A stretch of DNA of 64,000 nucleotides from Streptomyces sp. NBC_00083 (GTDB lineage: Bacteria > Actinomycetota > Actinomycetes > Streptomycetales > Streptomycetaceae). Positions 53,249 to 61,108 of the stretch are shown here, one piece after another (positions within the stretch are counted from its first letter, which is position 1; every line of letters begins with the position of its first letter). The position numbers and the translations under genes were made by a program. Where the stretch lies: assembly GCF_026343295.1 (NCBI RefSeq), contig NZ_JAPELY010000001.1, positions 3,410,001 to 3,474,000 of the forward strand, in the 5' to 3' direction. The notes beneath the pieces were generated by a model. The model ran no database searches and was not told where the DNA came from. It saw nothing but the letters and a program-made list of their open reading frames with translations.

Positions 53249-54859
53249 TCAGAGGTGCACGTCGATGAGGAAGGGGCGGTGGGTGGCGTAGCCGCGGACG
53301 AGGGCTTCGGTGAGGTCTGTGGCGGATTCGACCCGGCATGCCGGTACTCCCATGGAGTGGGACAGGGCGACGAAGTCCATCGCGGGTTGGTTGAGGTCCA
53401 TGCCCAGGAGACGGGACGGTTCGGGTTCGCGTTGGTGCCAGTTCGCTTTGAGGACTCCGTACTCGCTGTTGTTGGTGATCACGAAGGCGATGGGGAGTTC
53501 CAAGTGGGCGGCGGTCCACAGGGCTTGAGGGCTGTAGAGGGCGGCGCCGTCGCCGATGGTGCACAGTACGGTGCCGCGGCCGCGCGCCAGGCTGGCGCCG
53601 ATGGCTGCGGGTATGGCCCAGCCGAGTCCGCCGGCCACCCATTGGTACTGGTTGGCGTGGCGGAGGTCGAGGGCGGCACGGATGTGCGGGGCGGCCTGGG
53701 GGGCTTCGTCGACGACGATGGCGTGGGCGGGGAGCGTGGCGGCCAGCGCCTCGGCTGCCGAGGGGAGGCCGAGGCCTGACGGAGCGGGGGCCTCTTGGGG
53801 TGGGTCCGGCAGGGTGTGCGTGGCTGCGGCACAGGCGGGAAGAACGTCGAGCAGTGCGCTCAGGGTGGGCTGCAGTTGGCCGTGCAGGGCCAGGTCGATC
53901 GGGGTGTCGCGGCCAGGTGCGGAAGGATCCTCGGTGATCTGAACGGCCGTGGTGCGCTCGTGCAGGAGAGGGCCGGGGGCGTAGGGGTAGTAGAGGGGGA
54001 AGGGCTGTGCTCCGGCGCTGATGACCAGGCGGTAGGGGCTGAGTGTCTCGTGGATGCCGGGTACGTGGGTGGGCAGGTATCCGCGCCACAGCGGGTGCCT
54101 GGTGGGAAAGGGGTTGGTGGCGGGCCAGCCTGTTCCCCATACGGGCGCCTGCAGCTTCTCGGCGAGGGCGAGGCCCTCGGCGGGGGCGTGGCGGGCGAGT
54201 TCGTCGCCGTAGACCAGGGCGATGCTGCTGTGCGGCGTGTCATGGAGGAGTTTCGCCAAGTCTTCGGTGGGGGCTGCCGCCGCGTAACGGATCGTGGTGA
54301 TTCGTGGCGCGGCCGGCCCGATTTCGTCGAGCAGATTCATGGGAAGCGACAGGAAGACCGGCCCGGTCGGCGGTGCCATGGCCATGCGGAATGCCTGACG
54401 CAGTGCCGTGCCGAGTTCTGTTCGTGTACTGACCTGGTGGGCCCACTTGACGGTGGCGCGGGCCAGGCCCGTGAGGTCGCCGGCGAGCACGGGTGCGTGG
54501 ATGAGGTGGCGCAGATCCTGCTGGCCCGCCGTGACCACGAGGGGGACGCGCGCGGCGGCGGCGTTGGTGAGCGCGCCGATCCCGTTGCCGAGCCCGGCCG
54601 CGGCGTGCAGGTTGACGAAGGCGGGCCGGCCGGTGATCCGTGCGTGGCCATCGGCCATGGCAACCGCGGAGGCCTCCTGCAGTGCGAGCACGTATTGGAG
54701 GCTGCGCCGGCTCGCGAGCTGCTGGATCAGGGGGAGTTCGGTGGTGCCGGGGTTGCCGAATACGTGGCGGACGCCCTCGTCCTGGAGGACGTCGAGTACC
54801 AGCGCGGCGCCGCTGAGGCCGACGGGATCGACCGCTGTGGGGGAGTGGGTGGAGGTCAT
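53249..54859 (-). CDS. benzoylformate decarboxylase-like ThDP enzyme
   Basis: 536 residues. The pattern follows MdlC: VFGNPGTTELPLIQ (about residues 34-47), ALQEASAVAMADGHA with the ThDP Glu (about 59-73), NLHAAAGLGNG with the active-site His, and CTIGDGAALYSPQALW plus NNSEYGVLK for ThDP binding. By my alignment two MdlC catalytic residues differ: Ser26 is Thr here, and the region of His281 (FRYHQY) reads FPLYYPY. The enzyme may therefore decarboxylate another 2-oxo acid or carboligate. It overlaps the chorismate-mutase-like gene upstream by ATGA, suggesting a shared aromatic pathway. Confidence 0.82.
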   Translation of the reverse strand: MTSTHSPTAVDPVGLSGAALVLDVLQDEGVRHVFGNPGTTELPLIQQLASRRSLQYVLALQEASAVAMADGHARITGRPAFVNLHAAAGLGNGIGALTNAAAARVPLVVTAGQQDLRHLIHAPVLAGDLTGLARATVKWAHQVSTRTELGTALRQAFRMAMAPPTGPVFLSLPMNLLDEIGPAAPRITTIRYAAAAPTEDLAKLLHDTPHSSIALVYGDELARHAPAEGLALAEKLQAPVWGTGWPATNPFPTRHPLWRGYLPTHVPGIHETLSPYRLVISAGAQPFPLYYPYAPGPLLHERTTAVQITEDPSAPGRDTPIDLALHGQLQPTLSALLDVLPACAAATHTLPDPPQEAPAPSGLGLPSAAEALAATLPAHAIVVDEAPQAAPHIRAALDLRHANQYQWVAGGLGWAIPAAIGASLARGRGTVLCTIGDGAALYSPQALWTAAHLELPIAFVITNNSEYGVLKANWHQREPEPSRLLGMDLNQPAMDFVALSHSMGVPACRVESATDLTEALVRGYATHRPFLIDVHL

Positions 54860-55245
54860 CGGGGCTCCTGGTGGTCCCGGCGCGGGCCCGCTGCGGAACG
54901 AGTGTTGCCTGCCGGGAGCTTCATCGCTGGGTCGGTGGGGTGGGTTCCGGCGATCTGCAGGTGTCCGCAGTGGCTGTGCGGGGCGTTGAGGGTGCGCAGC
55001 AGGTACGAATCGGTGGGAGCGATGTCACTGCCGCAGGCGCCGAGGCTCTCCCGGTGGCGCCCGACGGCAGCGTTCTCCCGCACGCTGTCGGTGGGACAGC
55101 CGCCACGCGCGACGCGGGCTGACTGCACGGAAGACGAGAAGGACACTCGTTCTGTCACGGCGCGGATGATCTGCTGGTCCAGCGTGTAGAGACGGTCGCG
55201 CGCCTGGGTGAGTTCAGGGCCTTCGGAGTGTCGGGCGTACGGCAT
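54856..55245 (-). CDS. chorismate mutase-like (AroQ class) protein
   Basis: 129 residues. The first helix of AroQ is recognisable: LTQARDRLYTLDQQIIRAVTERVSFSSSVQSARVARGG (in overlapping parts, residues about 12-49). The usual continuation of actinobacterial AroQ (..ENAVVRRYREALG..G..IA) is echoed by SVRENAAVGRHRESLGACGSDIA. After about residue 78 the sequence becomes Pro/His-rich and unlike the family, so the C-terminus may be frame-shifted or degraded. It would turn chorismate into prephenate. The stop overlaps the ThDP decarboxylase start. Function is likely but integrity uncertain. Confidence 0.65.
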   Translation of the reverse strand: MPYARHSEGPELTQARDRLYTLDQQIIRAVTERVSFSSSVQSARVARGGCPTDSVRENAAVGRHRESLGACGSDIAPTDSYLLRTLNAPHSHCGHLQIAGTHPTDPAMKLPAGNTRSAAGPRRDHQEPR

Positions 55246-55527
55246 GGCGAGCCCTCCGTGGGCACGGTGACGGCATCGGTGAGTCCGCTTCTGCCCGTGC
55301 CGGTGCGCGCGCACCTGCGGTCTGCGCAGAAGCCTTGGATGTTCGACTGACCCGATATCCCATGATCATGAGAGTCCAGGCGGTGGTGCGGAAGCATTCG
55401 GCAGGCGCGCAAGACGGCACCCGCACTACAAAGAGCGCCCCTGCGCGCCCGTCATGGAGCTGTAGGAGCTCCTGCCGCAGGACCTGCCCGCACTCGGGCT
55501 GAGACGGGAGGCGGCATTGACCCCGGG

Positions 55528-55750
55528 TCAGTGTCGCGGGCGGGCGCCGTCGGGCCGGTTCAGGTCATCGCCCAGGTGTCGATGCAGGAGCAGGAGGGCG
55601 GCGAAGTCCGGGCCGAGGGCGAGGCGTTCGAGCAGGACTCGGATGTGGGACCCGGCGCCCTTGCGGACGCTCCGCAGTAAGCGTCTGCCCTCATCGTCGT
55701 CGCCCTGGCGCACGCGTACTCGTTCCGCCACGTGATCATTTGTGACCGCT
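55528..55750 (-). pseudogene. possible degenerate IS630-type transposase start
   Basis: A minus-strand frame reads VRVRQGDDDEGRRLLRSVRKGAGSH (in parts), which resembles the beginning of IS630-family transposases (..DEEGRKLLRIVRRGSGS..). The following residues (LLERLALGPDFAALLLLH) no longer match, and no DDE domain or inverted repeats follow. Codon bias is normal, so a short hypothetical protein of up to 91 residues is the alternative. Low certainty. Confidence 0.3.
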
Positions 55751-55818
55751 CGGCCGTGGGCGACACTCAGGCGCCTCCACACGACGAGGCGAGCGACGGT
55801 CACCCCATGGCACTAGAT

Positions 55819-55834
55819 TGCTAGCATGCTAGCA
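55819..55834. promoter_or_regulatory. perfect palindromic operator of the RHH gene
   Basis: TGCTAGCATGCTAGCA is a perfect 16-base palindrome and at the same time two direct copies of TGCTAGCA. It lies 9 bases before the ribbon-helix-helix gene. Tandem 8-base half-sites are typical targets of RHH repressors, so autoregulation is likely. Confidence 0.75.
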
Positions 55835-55842
55835 TCGCCTGT

Positions 55843-56022
55843 GTGAGTGACGAAGAGGTCAAGCAGTTCAACGTGTACTTGCCGATCGGGCTGATCAAGC
55901 GGGTCAAGCATCACGCCATCGAGTCGGGCCTGTCCCTCTCGGCAGTGGTCGCTGACGCCCTGCGCGCTTACCTCGACGACACCCATGGGCAGCGACAGCA
56001 ATCGCCTGAGAAGGAGACCTGA
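55843..56022 (+). CDS. ribbon-helix-helix (CopG-like) regulator
   Basis: 59 residues from a GTG. The RHH pattern is [19 protein letters not shown] then [20 protein letters not shown]: a beta strand with alternating polar residues followed by two helices, the second with the S-x-x-V capping. It ends 1 base before the VOC gene, so the two are co-translated. The perfect palindrome just upstream is its probable operator. It could be a former antitoxin, but the partner here is an enzyme, so a local repressor is the better reading. Confidence 0.8.
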   Translation: MSDEEVKQFNVYLPIGLIKRVKHHAIESGLSLSAVVADALRAYLDDTHGQRQQSPEKET

Positions 56023-56023
56023 C

Positions 56024-56368
56024 ATGGCGACCGAAGGTATTGAGGCCGTGTTCCTGGAGACCCACAACTGGGGCAAGGCGGCGAAGTTCTTCCAGACGCT
56101 GGGCTTCGAATTGGAGTTCTCGACCGATCACAGCTCCGGCCGGCTCCGCAAGGGCGACGGTCCCTACGTGTTCATCGCCGAGGTCCCCGAGGGCCGCGAA
56201 CTACGGACGCAGATCGTGCTGAAGGTGGCCGATGAGGATGTGTTCCATCTCGATCCCGCAGTCGAGGTGGTCACGCCGTTCGAGGACACCCATTACGGGA
56301 CCAGGGAGATGACTGTCCGTGACCCCGACGGACGTCAGTGGAGCCTCCAGGCCCCGGCCAAGAGCTGA
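56024..56368 (+). CDS. VOC family (glyoxalase-like) protein
   Basis: 114 residues: one VOC beta-alpha-beta-beta-beta set, IEAVFLETHNWGKAAKFFQT then LGFELEFSTDHSSGRLRKGD, and the end THYGTREMTVRDPDGRQWSL, with the usual DPDG turn. The metal residues are partly present (His or Glu in FLETHNW, Glu in REM). Such small VOC proteins act as resistance proteins, isomerases or dioxygenases. It is second in the RHH-VOC-methyltransferase operon and starts after AAGGAGACC. Confidence 0.85.
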   Translation: MATEGIEAVFLETHNWGKAAKFFQTLGFELEFSTDHSSGRLRKGDGPYVFIAEVPEGRELRTQIVLKVADEDVFHLDPAVEVVTPFEDTHYGTREMTVRDPDGRQWSLQAPAKS

Positions 56369-56387
56369 CCGCAAGGAGAGGGGCATC

Positions 56388-57245
56388 GTGGCAGACGAGG
56401 AGAACGAGGCGCCGGACAGCACCGCGGTGCGGGTCGCCCTCTGGCGGGCACTGCACGTGCAGGTCGACCCCCCGCCCCATGTGTTCGACGACGAGATCGG
56501 CCTGCAGCTGGCGGCCCCTGACGGCGGATGGCGGCGTCGCCCGGACATGGACCCGCGCACCACCAGCGGGTTCCGGGCGGCCATTGTGAGCCGCGCTCGT
56601 TTCATCGAGGACCTGATTGCCGAGCGGATCGACCACGGCGTCACCCAGTACGTCATCCTGGGGGCGGGACTCGACACCTTTGCCCAGCGCAGACCGGAGA
56701 TCGCCGCCCGCCTGCGGGTCTTCGAGATCGACCAGCCGGGCACCCAAACCTGGAAGCGACGACGCCTGATCGAGCTCGGCTACGGGATCCCCGACTGGCT
56801 GCGACTGGTGCCGGTCGACTTCGAGGCGGGCGGGGACTGGTGGAAGGAGTTGGCCAACTCCGGCTTCGACCCTGGCCGGCCGACGGCCGTCGTCTCCACG
56901 GGCGTCACCATGTACCTCACCAAAGAGACCACAGCGGCGACCCTGCGCCGCCTCGCCGACCTGGCTCCCGGTTCGACGCTCGCCATGACGTTCATGCTGC
57001 CGACCGAGCTCATCGATGACGCCGATCGCCCCGCACTCGAGTCGACCAAGCCGCAGGCGCGAGCAGCTGGAACACCGTTCATCAGCTTCTACACCCCGCA
57101 GGAGATGCTGGCGCTGGCCCGCGACGCCGGCTTCAAAGACGCCCAGCACGTGTCGGGAGCCGCGCTGGCCGACCGCTACTTCGCCGATCGGACCGACGGC
57201 CTTCGCCCGTCAAGCGGAGAGGACCTACTGGTGGCCAGTACCTGA
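56388..57245 (+). CDS. class I SAM-dependent methyltransferase (LCMT-like)
   Basis: 285 residues from a GTG with AAGGAGAG upstream. It belongs to the leucine carboxyl methyltransferase/SAM-MT family common in actinobacteria (Rv0830/ML2640-like). Family marks are TSGFRAAIVSRARFIEDLI, QYVILGAGLDTFAQR (SAM loop, about residues 83-97), VFEIDQPGTQTWKRRRL and VSTGVTMYLTKETT. The substrate is unknown; several relatives methylate small carboxylates or antibiotics. It is third in the RHH operon, 19 bases after the VOC gene. Confidence 0.87.
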   Translation: MADEENEAPDSTAVRVALWRALHVQVDPPPHVFDDEIGLQLAAPDGGWRRRPDMDPRTTSGFRAAIVSRARFIEDLIAERIDHGVTQYVILGAGLDTFAQRRPEIAARLRVFEIDQPGTQTWKRRRLIELGYGIPDWLRLVPVDFEAGGDWWKELANSGFDPGRPTAVVSTGVTMYLTKETTAATLRRLADLAPGSTLAMTFMLPTELIDDADRPALESTKPQARAAGTPFISFYTPQEMLALARDAGFKDAQHVSGAALADRYFADRTDGLRPSSGEDLLVAST

Positions 57246-57344
57246 CGCTCCTCGGCCACGCCACCAGATCCGAAAAGGAGGTTGGGGGAGGGGTCGTGGC
57301 GCAGGGGGACGGCACGTCGGCCGGCTCGAAGTCCCGGGCGCCGG

Positions 57345-57815
57345 TCAGTGGGGCCTGGGGGCGAGTTCGAGAGCGGTCAGCCAGCGGTCGAGCGCATCGA
57401 TCGCGTCGTCGTCGACTGCCCCACTGATCCATTCCTGTGCTCGTGCCCAGGCCGGCTCGGCGTCCATCAGTGCCTGATGGCCGGCGTCCGTTACGACGAC
57501 GCGAGTCGTCCGGCCGGTGGCCGAGACTTCCGCGGCGCTGACATAGCCGAGCTGGGCGAGCAGATCGAGATTGCGGCTGATCGTCGAGCGCTCGATGCCG
57601 AGCCAGCCGGCGATCTCGGACGGTCGGACGGGTTCACCGGAGACGGCCATCTCGGAGAGCACTTCGAGTTGGGGCAGGGTGAGTCCCGACTTTCGCAACT
57701 CCGCTTCGAAGCGCCGCGAGACCAGACGGTGCAGCCGTGCGATGCGCCTGCCAAGACACCGGTCCGCCATCCACAGAGCCTGCTGTCGAGGCCCGTTCGA
57801 CTCTTGGTGTTGCAT
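57345..57815 (-). CDS. MarR family transcriptional regulator
   Basis: 156 residues from an ATG with GGAGG upstream. The winged helix is LTLPQLEVLSEMAVSGEP then RPSEIAGWLGIERSTISRNLDLLAQLGYV (about residues 46-94), with the wing RTTRVVVTDAG. It is divergent from the carbonic anhydrase, and a perfect palindrome lies in the 66-base gap. Autoregulation with control of the anhydrase is likely. Confidence 0.88.
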   Translation of the reverse strand: MQHQESNGPRQQALWMADRCLGRRIARLHRLVSRRFEAELRKSGLTLPQLEVLSEMAVSGEPVRPSEIAGWLGIERSTISRNLDLLAQLGYVSAAEVSATGRTTRVVVTDAGHQALMDAEPAWARAQEWISGAVDDDAIDALDRWLTALELAPRPH

Positions 57816-57853
57816 ATGCACCTCCTTCTCTGTAGCGTAGCCCATCCGATCAT

Positions 57854-57869
57854 TGTTGTAGCTACAACA
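57854..57869. promoter_or_regulatory. perfect palindrome between MarR and carbonic anhydrase
   Basis: TGTTGTAGCTACAACA is a perfect 16-base palindrome 12 bases before the carbonic-anhydrase start and 38 bases upstream of the MarR start. TTGT-N4-ACAA type sites suit MarR dimers. Binding is inferred. Confidence 0.75.
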
Positions 57870-57881
57870 CATGGAGAAGCT

Positions 57882-58418
57882 ATGCCGGACTTCGGCGATT
57901 TTCTGGAGCGCAATCAGGTGTTCGCGGCAAACGTCGACCTCGCCCGGTTGGTGATGCCGGCATCGATGCCGGAGCGTCTGCCGCTGGTGCTGACGTGTGC
58001 CGATCCGCGAGTCGAGCCCGCGGGCTTCCTCGGACTCGGAACCGGGGACGCCGGGGTCCTGCGGAACACGGGCGGCCGGGTGGACGGCCGGGTGATCGAG
58101 GACATCGTCTATCTGGCGGTGCGGCTCGGAGTCAGGATGGACGTCGCGGTCGTACACCACACACAGTGCGGCACCGGAATGCTTGCCGACCCGGCGTTCC
58201 GCCGCGCGTTCGCGGTTCGCACGGGAGGCGACGACATGGCACTCGCCGAGCGCGCGGTGACGGATCCGGTCGCGACCGTACGGCGCGATGTCGCGAAGCT
58301 CCTTGCCGACCCGCTGATGACGAGCGAGATCCTCGCGTCGGTGTCGGGTCACGTACTACGCCTGGAGACCGGGCTCGTCGAGACCGTCATCGAGCATGGC
58401 GCGCTGGCCGGCAGGTAG
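57882..58418 (+). CDS. beta-carbonic anhydrase
   Basis: 178 residues. The zinc site of beta-class enzymes is clear: LTCADPRVEP gives Cys, Asp and Arg, and VVHHTQCG gives the His and second Cys, 54 residues later. GVLRNTGGRVDGRVIEDIVYLAVRLGV between them is typical. It interconverts CO2 and bicarbonate in the cytosol. Control by MarR is unusual for a carbonic anhydrase, so a related hydrolase activity (CS2 or COS hydrolases share this fold) is possible. ATG after GGAGAAGC. Confidence 0.87.
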   Translation: MPDFGDFLERNQVFAANVDLARLVMPASMPERLPLVLTCADPRVEPAGFLGLGTGDAGVLRNTGGRVDGRVIEDIVYLAVRLGVRMDVAVVHHTQCGTGMLADPAFRRAFAVRTGGDDMALAERAVTDPVATVRRDVAKLLADPLMTSEILASVSGHVLRLETGLVETVIEHGALAGR

Positions 58419-58636
58419 CCGTACGGGAGGCGAGCGGCGCCGCCGGTCCGGTCGAGGAGTGTCGCCGCCGCCTGTCAGGTGCCAGGGCGTAGACCCGCGA
58501 CATTCGGAAGTGGAAGCGGCGTTCGATCATGGGCTTGCACGATCCGCCCTCCTAAAATCACTCTGGTTCCGGGCAATTGCCGTGCAAGGATCTCGCCCGT
58601 GATGACCAGGCCCACTCTGACGGAACGGCGCTCCCC

Positions 58637-59323
58637 GTGGGTCGTGACCCGTGGCTGGCGTCAGAAACGGCCGCGCTCGTGCAGCGAAACGGTCTGGTCC
58701 TGCGGCTTGACGGTCGGGAAATGCACGATCCGGCCTCCGTCTTCCGCACCTTCGCCCGGGAGTTGATGTTCCCCGGCTACTTCGGCCACAACTGGGACGC
58801 GCTCGTGGACTGCCTCCACGACTGGCACGGTCCCGGCCACGGGAACCAGGACCTCGCGATTCTGATCGAGCACGCGGATGACCTGCTGAAGTCGGACTTT
58901 CTCGAGCTGCTCGTATCGGTGCTCGCACAGGCGGCCTGGAACTCCAACCTCCGCCTGGTCGGCGACGGTGAGCCCGATGACGGGTGGCGGCAGCGTATGG
59001 CTCAGCACTTCGTCTTCGTCCTCGACCGCTCTGCACCCGCTGCCTTCACAGAGAAGGTGGCCCGCGGCATGGACGTGGCGGTGGCGCTCTCGGACGGTCG
59101 CCTCCTCGCCACCCTGACCGACATCGACTGGCCAGGCGGTGACCCCGTCTTCGCCCCCTGGACGGCCGGCCCGCTCTCCTTCGCGGACGAGGAGATCCTC
59201 AGCGGCAGGAACATCAAGGCCATCAAGATGTTCCGAGACCAGCTCGGCTGCTCGATCCACGAGGCCCTCGACATCCTTGAGTCCCGCTCTGAGCACCTGC
59301 GCCGCGAGCCTTCGAACGACTGA
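58637..59323 (+). CDS. barstar-family protein
   Basis: About 228 residues. The N-terminal half is barstar-like: LRLDGREMHDPASVFRTFAR then ELMFPGYFGHNWDALVDCLHDW, carrying the family signature FPxYFGxNWDAL. The C-terminal half (LADTLTDIDWPGGDPVF... and FADEEILSGRNIKAIKMFRDQLGCSIHEALDILESR) is an extra domain that looks like ribosomal protein bL12 C-terminal or a related fold. Barstar inhibits barnase-type RNases; no RNase gene is adjacent. Start uncertain: GTG at 58637 is chosen, and a TTG at 58577 would add 20 residues. Confidence 0.75.
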   Translation: MGRDPWLASETAALVQRNGLVLRLDGREMHDPASVFRTFARELMFPGYFGHNWDALVDCLHDWHGPGHGNQDLAILIEHADDLLKSDFLELLVSVLAQAAWNSNLRLVGDGEPDDGWRQRMAQHFVFVLDRSAPAAFTEKVARGMDVAVALSDGRLLATLTDIDWPGGDPVFAPWTAGPLSFADEEILSGRNIKAIKMFRDQLGCSIHEALDILESRSEHLRREPSND

Positions 59324-59669
59324 ATGGCGGGCCGCGCCGGTCGAGCAACGGGATTCGCTGAGCAGCCCCTCGCCTGGCGAGATGGGGCCGGAGGAGCGGA
59401 TTTACCCGGCGAACTTCACTGCGTCCGCCAGAGCGAGACGGGTATCGCGCGGGTGGAACTCCTCTCCGCGAAGTCGCGGGTGCCCGGCTCCTGCCGTGGC
59501 CGAGGCGGTCCGCGGGGACTGACCAGTGGTGGAGACGCGGGCCGCGGGCCGGACGTGCCCGACGGCTCCGCTGATGGGCAGGGGCAGCTCTGCCAACATC
59601 AACACCACGTCAGGCTCGCGCACGGGGGCATGGGCACGCACGCTCAGCTCTTTGGCGGCTGGGGCACGA
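59324..59669. other. gene-poor stretch
   Basis: No convincing gene. A minus-strand frame (about 59402-59650) has reasonable codon bias (LMLAELPLPISGAVGH) but no recognisable protein or start, and may be debris. Confidence 0.35.
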
Positions 59670-60104
59670 TCATCGAGCGTCGTAGTGGTCTCGCGCGCTC
59701 TCGATCTCTTCATGGTGGTCCGTGACCCACTGGGCGAGCGCGTGGACGATGGTGCGCAGGCTCTCGCCGAGGGGCGTCAGTTGGTACTCGACGCGTGGCG
59801 GCACCTCGGCGTAGACGGTGCGGGAGACGACACCGTCACGTTCCAGGTGGCGCAGGGTGAGGGTGAGCATGCGCTGGGAAACGCCTGGAACCCGCTGGTG
59901 CAGGGCGCCGAACCGCAGGGGACCGCGGCTGAGGATGCCGATGACCAGGACCGACCACTTGTCGCCGATCCGGTCGAGGGTCTCCCGGAACCGTCCGCCG
60001 TTGTCCGGCCAGTTCTCGCAGGGGTGGGGGGCATCGGCAGGCCAAGCGTCACCCGGGTGCGGGGCGGCAGCACGGTCAGGATCAGTGGTGTGCTTTGCGT
60101 ACAT
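59670..60104 (-). CDS. HxlR family transcriptional regulator
   Basis: 144 residues. The HxlR core has RFRETLDRIGDKWSVLVIGIL (about residues 38-58), RFGALHQRVPGVSQRMLTLT and LRHLERDGVVSRTVYAEVPP, then VEYQLTPLGESL, covering nearly all of the family consensus. It is divergent from a VOC enzyme gene (60182), 77 bases apart, the standard pairing for an HxlR sensor of quinones or aldehydes. Start ATG at 60104; no strong ribosome-binding site. Confidence 0.9.
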   Translation of the reverse strand: MYAKHTTDPDRAAAPHPGDAWPADAPHPCENWPDNGGRFRETLDRIGDKWSVLVIGILSRGPLRFGALHQRVPGVSQRMLTLTLRHLERDGVVSRTVYAEVPPRVEYQLTPLGESLRTIVHALAQWVTDHHEEIESARDHYDAR

Positions 60105-60181
60105 CAATGTGCCTTTTGTGAGGTCCTCGATGCATCCCTATGGTGGGGCTACGTACAAATCGTAACTGACCGAGGAGTGAC

Positions 60182-60706
60182 ATGCCGGTTCAGCGTCTCA
60201 ACCACGCCGTCCTCTATGTACGCGACGTCGAACGCAGCGTCGCCTTCTACACCGACCTGCTGAGCTTCCGCACCGTCTTCCGCGTCCACGCCGACGGTGG
60301 CAAGGCAGCCGAGGGCGCGTTCCTGCAAGCCGAGGAGTCGACCAACGACCACGACCTGGCCCTCCTTCAGATCGAGGGCCCGGCTTCCCCGCAGGGCACG
60401 GACCGGCGCCCCGGACTCGCGCACCTGGCATGGGAGGTGGACACCCTGGCCGAGCTGCAGCAGATCCGCGGCAAGCTGCTGCGGTCGGGGGCGCTGACCG
60501 ACGAGATCGACCACGGCACCACCAAATCGCTCTACGCCAGCGACCCGGACGGCCTGCAGTTCGAGGTGTGCTGGCTGGTGCCCGCCGACAGGATCAACGA
60601 GGTGGGCCGCGAAGCCTTCGCACCGTTCGACCTGGACGCGGTCATCGCACAATTCGGCGCCGACCTCCCCGGCGGGACCGGCATCTCCGTTCCAGCCCGC
60701 CACTGA
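60182..60706 (+). CDS. VOC family dioxygenase/glyoxalase
   Basis: 174 residues with a full VOC domain: LNHAVLYVRDVERSVAFYTD (about residues 6-25), LAHLAWEVDTLAELQQIRGK, and SLYASDPDGLQFEVCWLVP with the metal Glu. The two His (LNHAV, LAHLAW) and Glu form the expected metal triad. About 40 extra C-terminal residues follow. It may be a type I ring-cleaving dioxygenase or a glyoxalase. The ATG follows GAGGAG. It is controlled by the divergent HxlR gene. Confidence 0.87.
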   Translation: MPVQRLNHAVLYVRDVERSVAFYTDLLSFRTVFRVHADGGKAAEGAFLQAEESTNDHDLALLQIEGPASPQGTDRRPGLAHLAWEVDTLAELQQIRGKLLRSGALTDEIDHGTTKSLYASDPDGLQFEVCWLVPADRINEVGREAFAPFDLDAVIAQFGADLPGGTGISVPARH

Positions 60707-61108
60707 ACCAGCAGACGCGGTCTTTCGGCCCGGTGGCCTATCTGATCGGCCCACCGGAGACCCACTCAGGGCCTGCCCTACGCGGTCGACCTGCCGACCG
60801 GCAACACTCTTGCCCGAACTGCGCGCCATGCAGGCCGAGTTGTCCAGCGCAACGCAGACGCCTTCGAGCACGCCGCCCTGGTCCGGCTCGGGTGGGCATC
60901 CACGGGGGTAGATCCGTGAAGTGCCGGCGGGGGGACCAGTACGCCAACCGCGTGCGCGCTCACCAGGACCAGTCCGTGCGCCACACATAGAGGCACCCCC
61001 TGTGGCCGAGCGGGCCTCACGCCCACGGCCCCACCCCGTCACCGATCTCTCCGACGCGCGGCCTTCCGCCTTCGACGCCGGCATCATTCCTGAAAGGTCA
61101 TCATCCCC
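60707..61108. other. gene-poor stretch with possible gene remnant
   Basis: No complete gene. A plus-strand piece (about 60778-60918) reads through in frame as TGNTLARTARHAG, then VVQRNADAFEHAALVRLGWA and a stop. It looks like the C-terminal end of a protein, but the family is not recognised and there is no start, so it is probably a remnant. Confidence 0.4.

Noticed and set aside
55843..56368. RHH gene plus next gene as a toxin-antitoxin pair
   Set aside because: The partner is a VOC-fold enzyme, not a RelE/ParE or PIN toxin.
59402..59713. Minus-strand frame of about 100 residues
   Set aside because: Overlaps the end of the HxlR gene, has no start signal and no family; kept only as possible debris.
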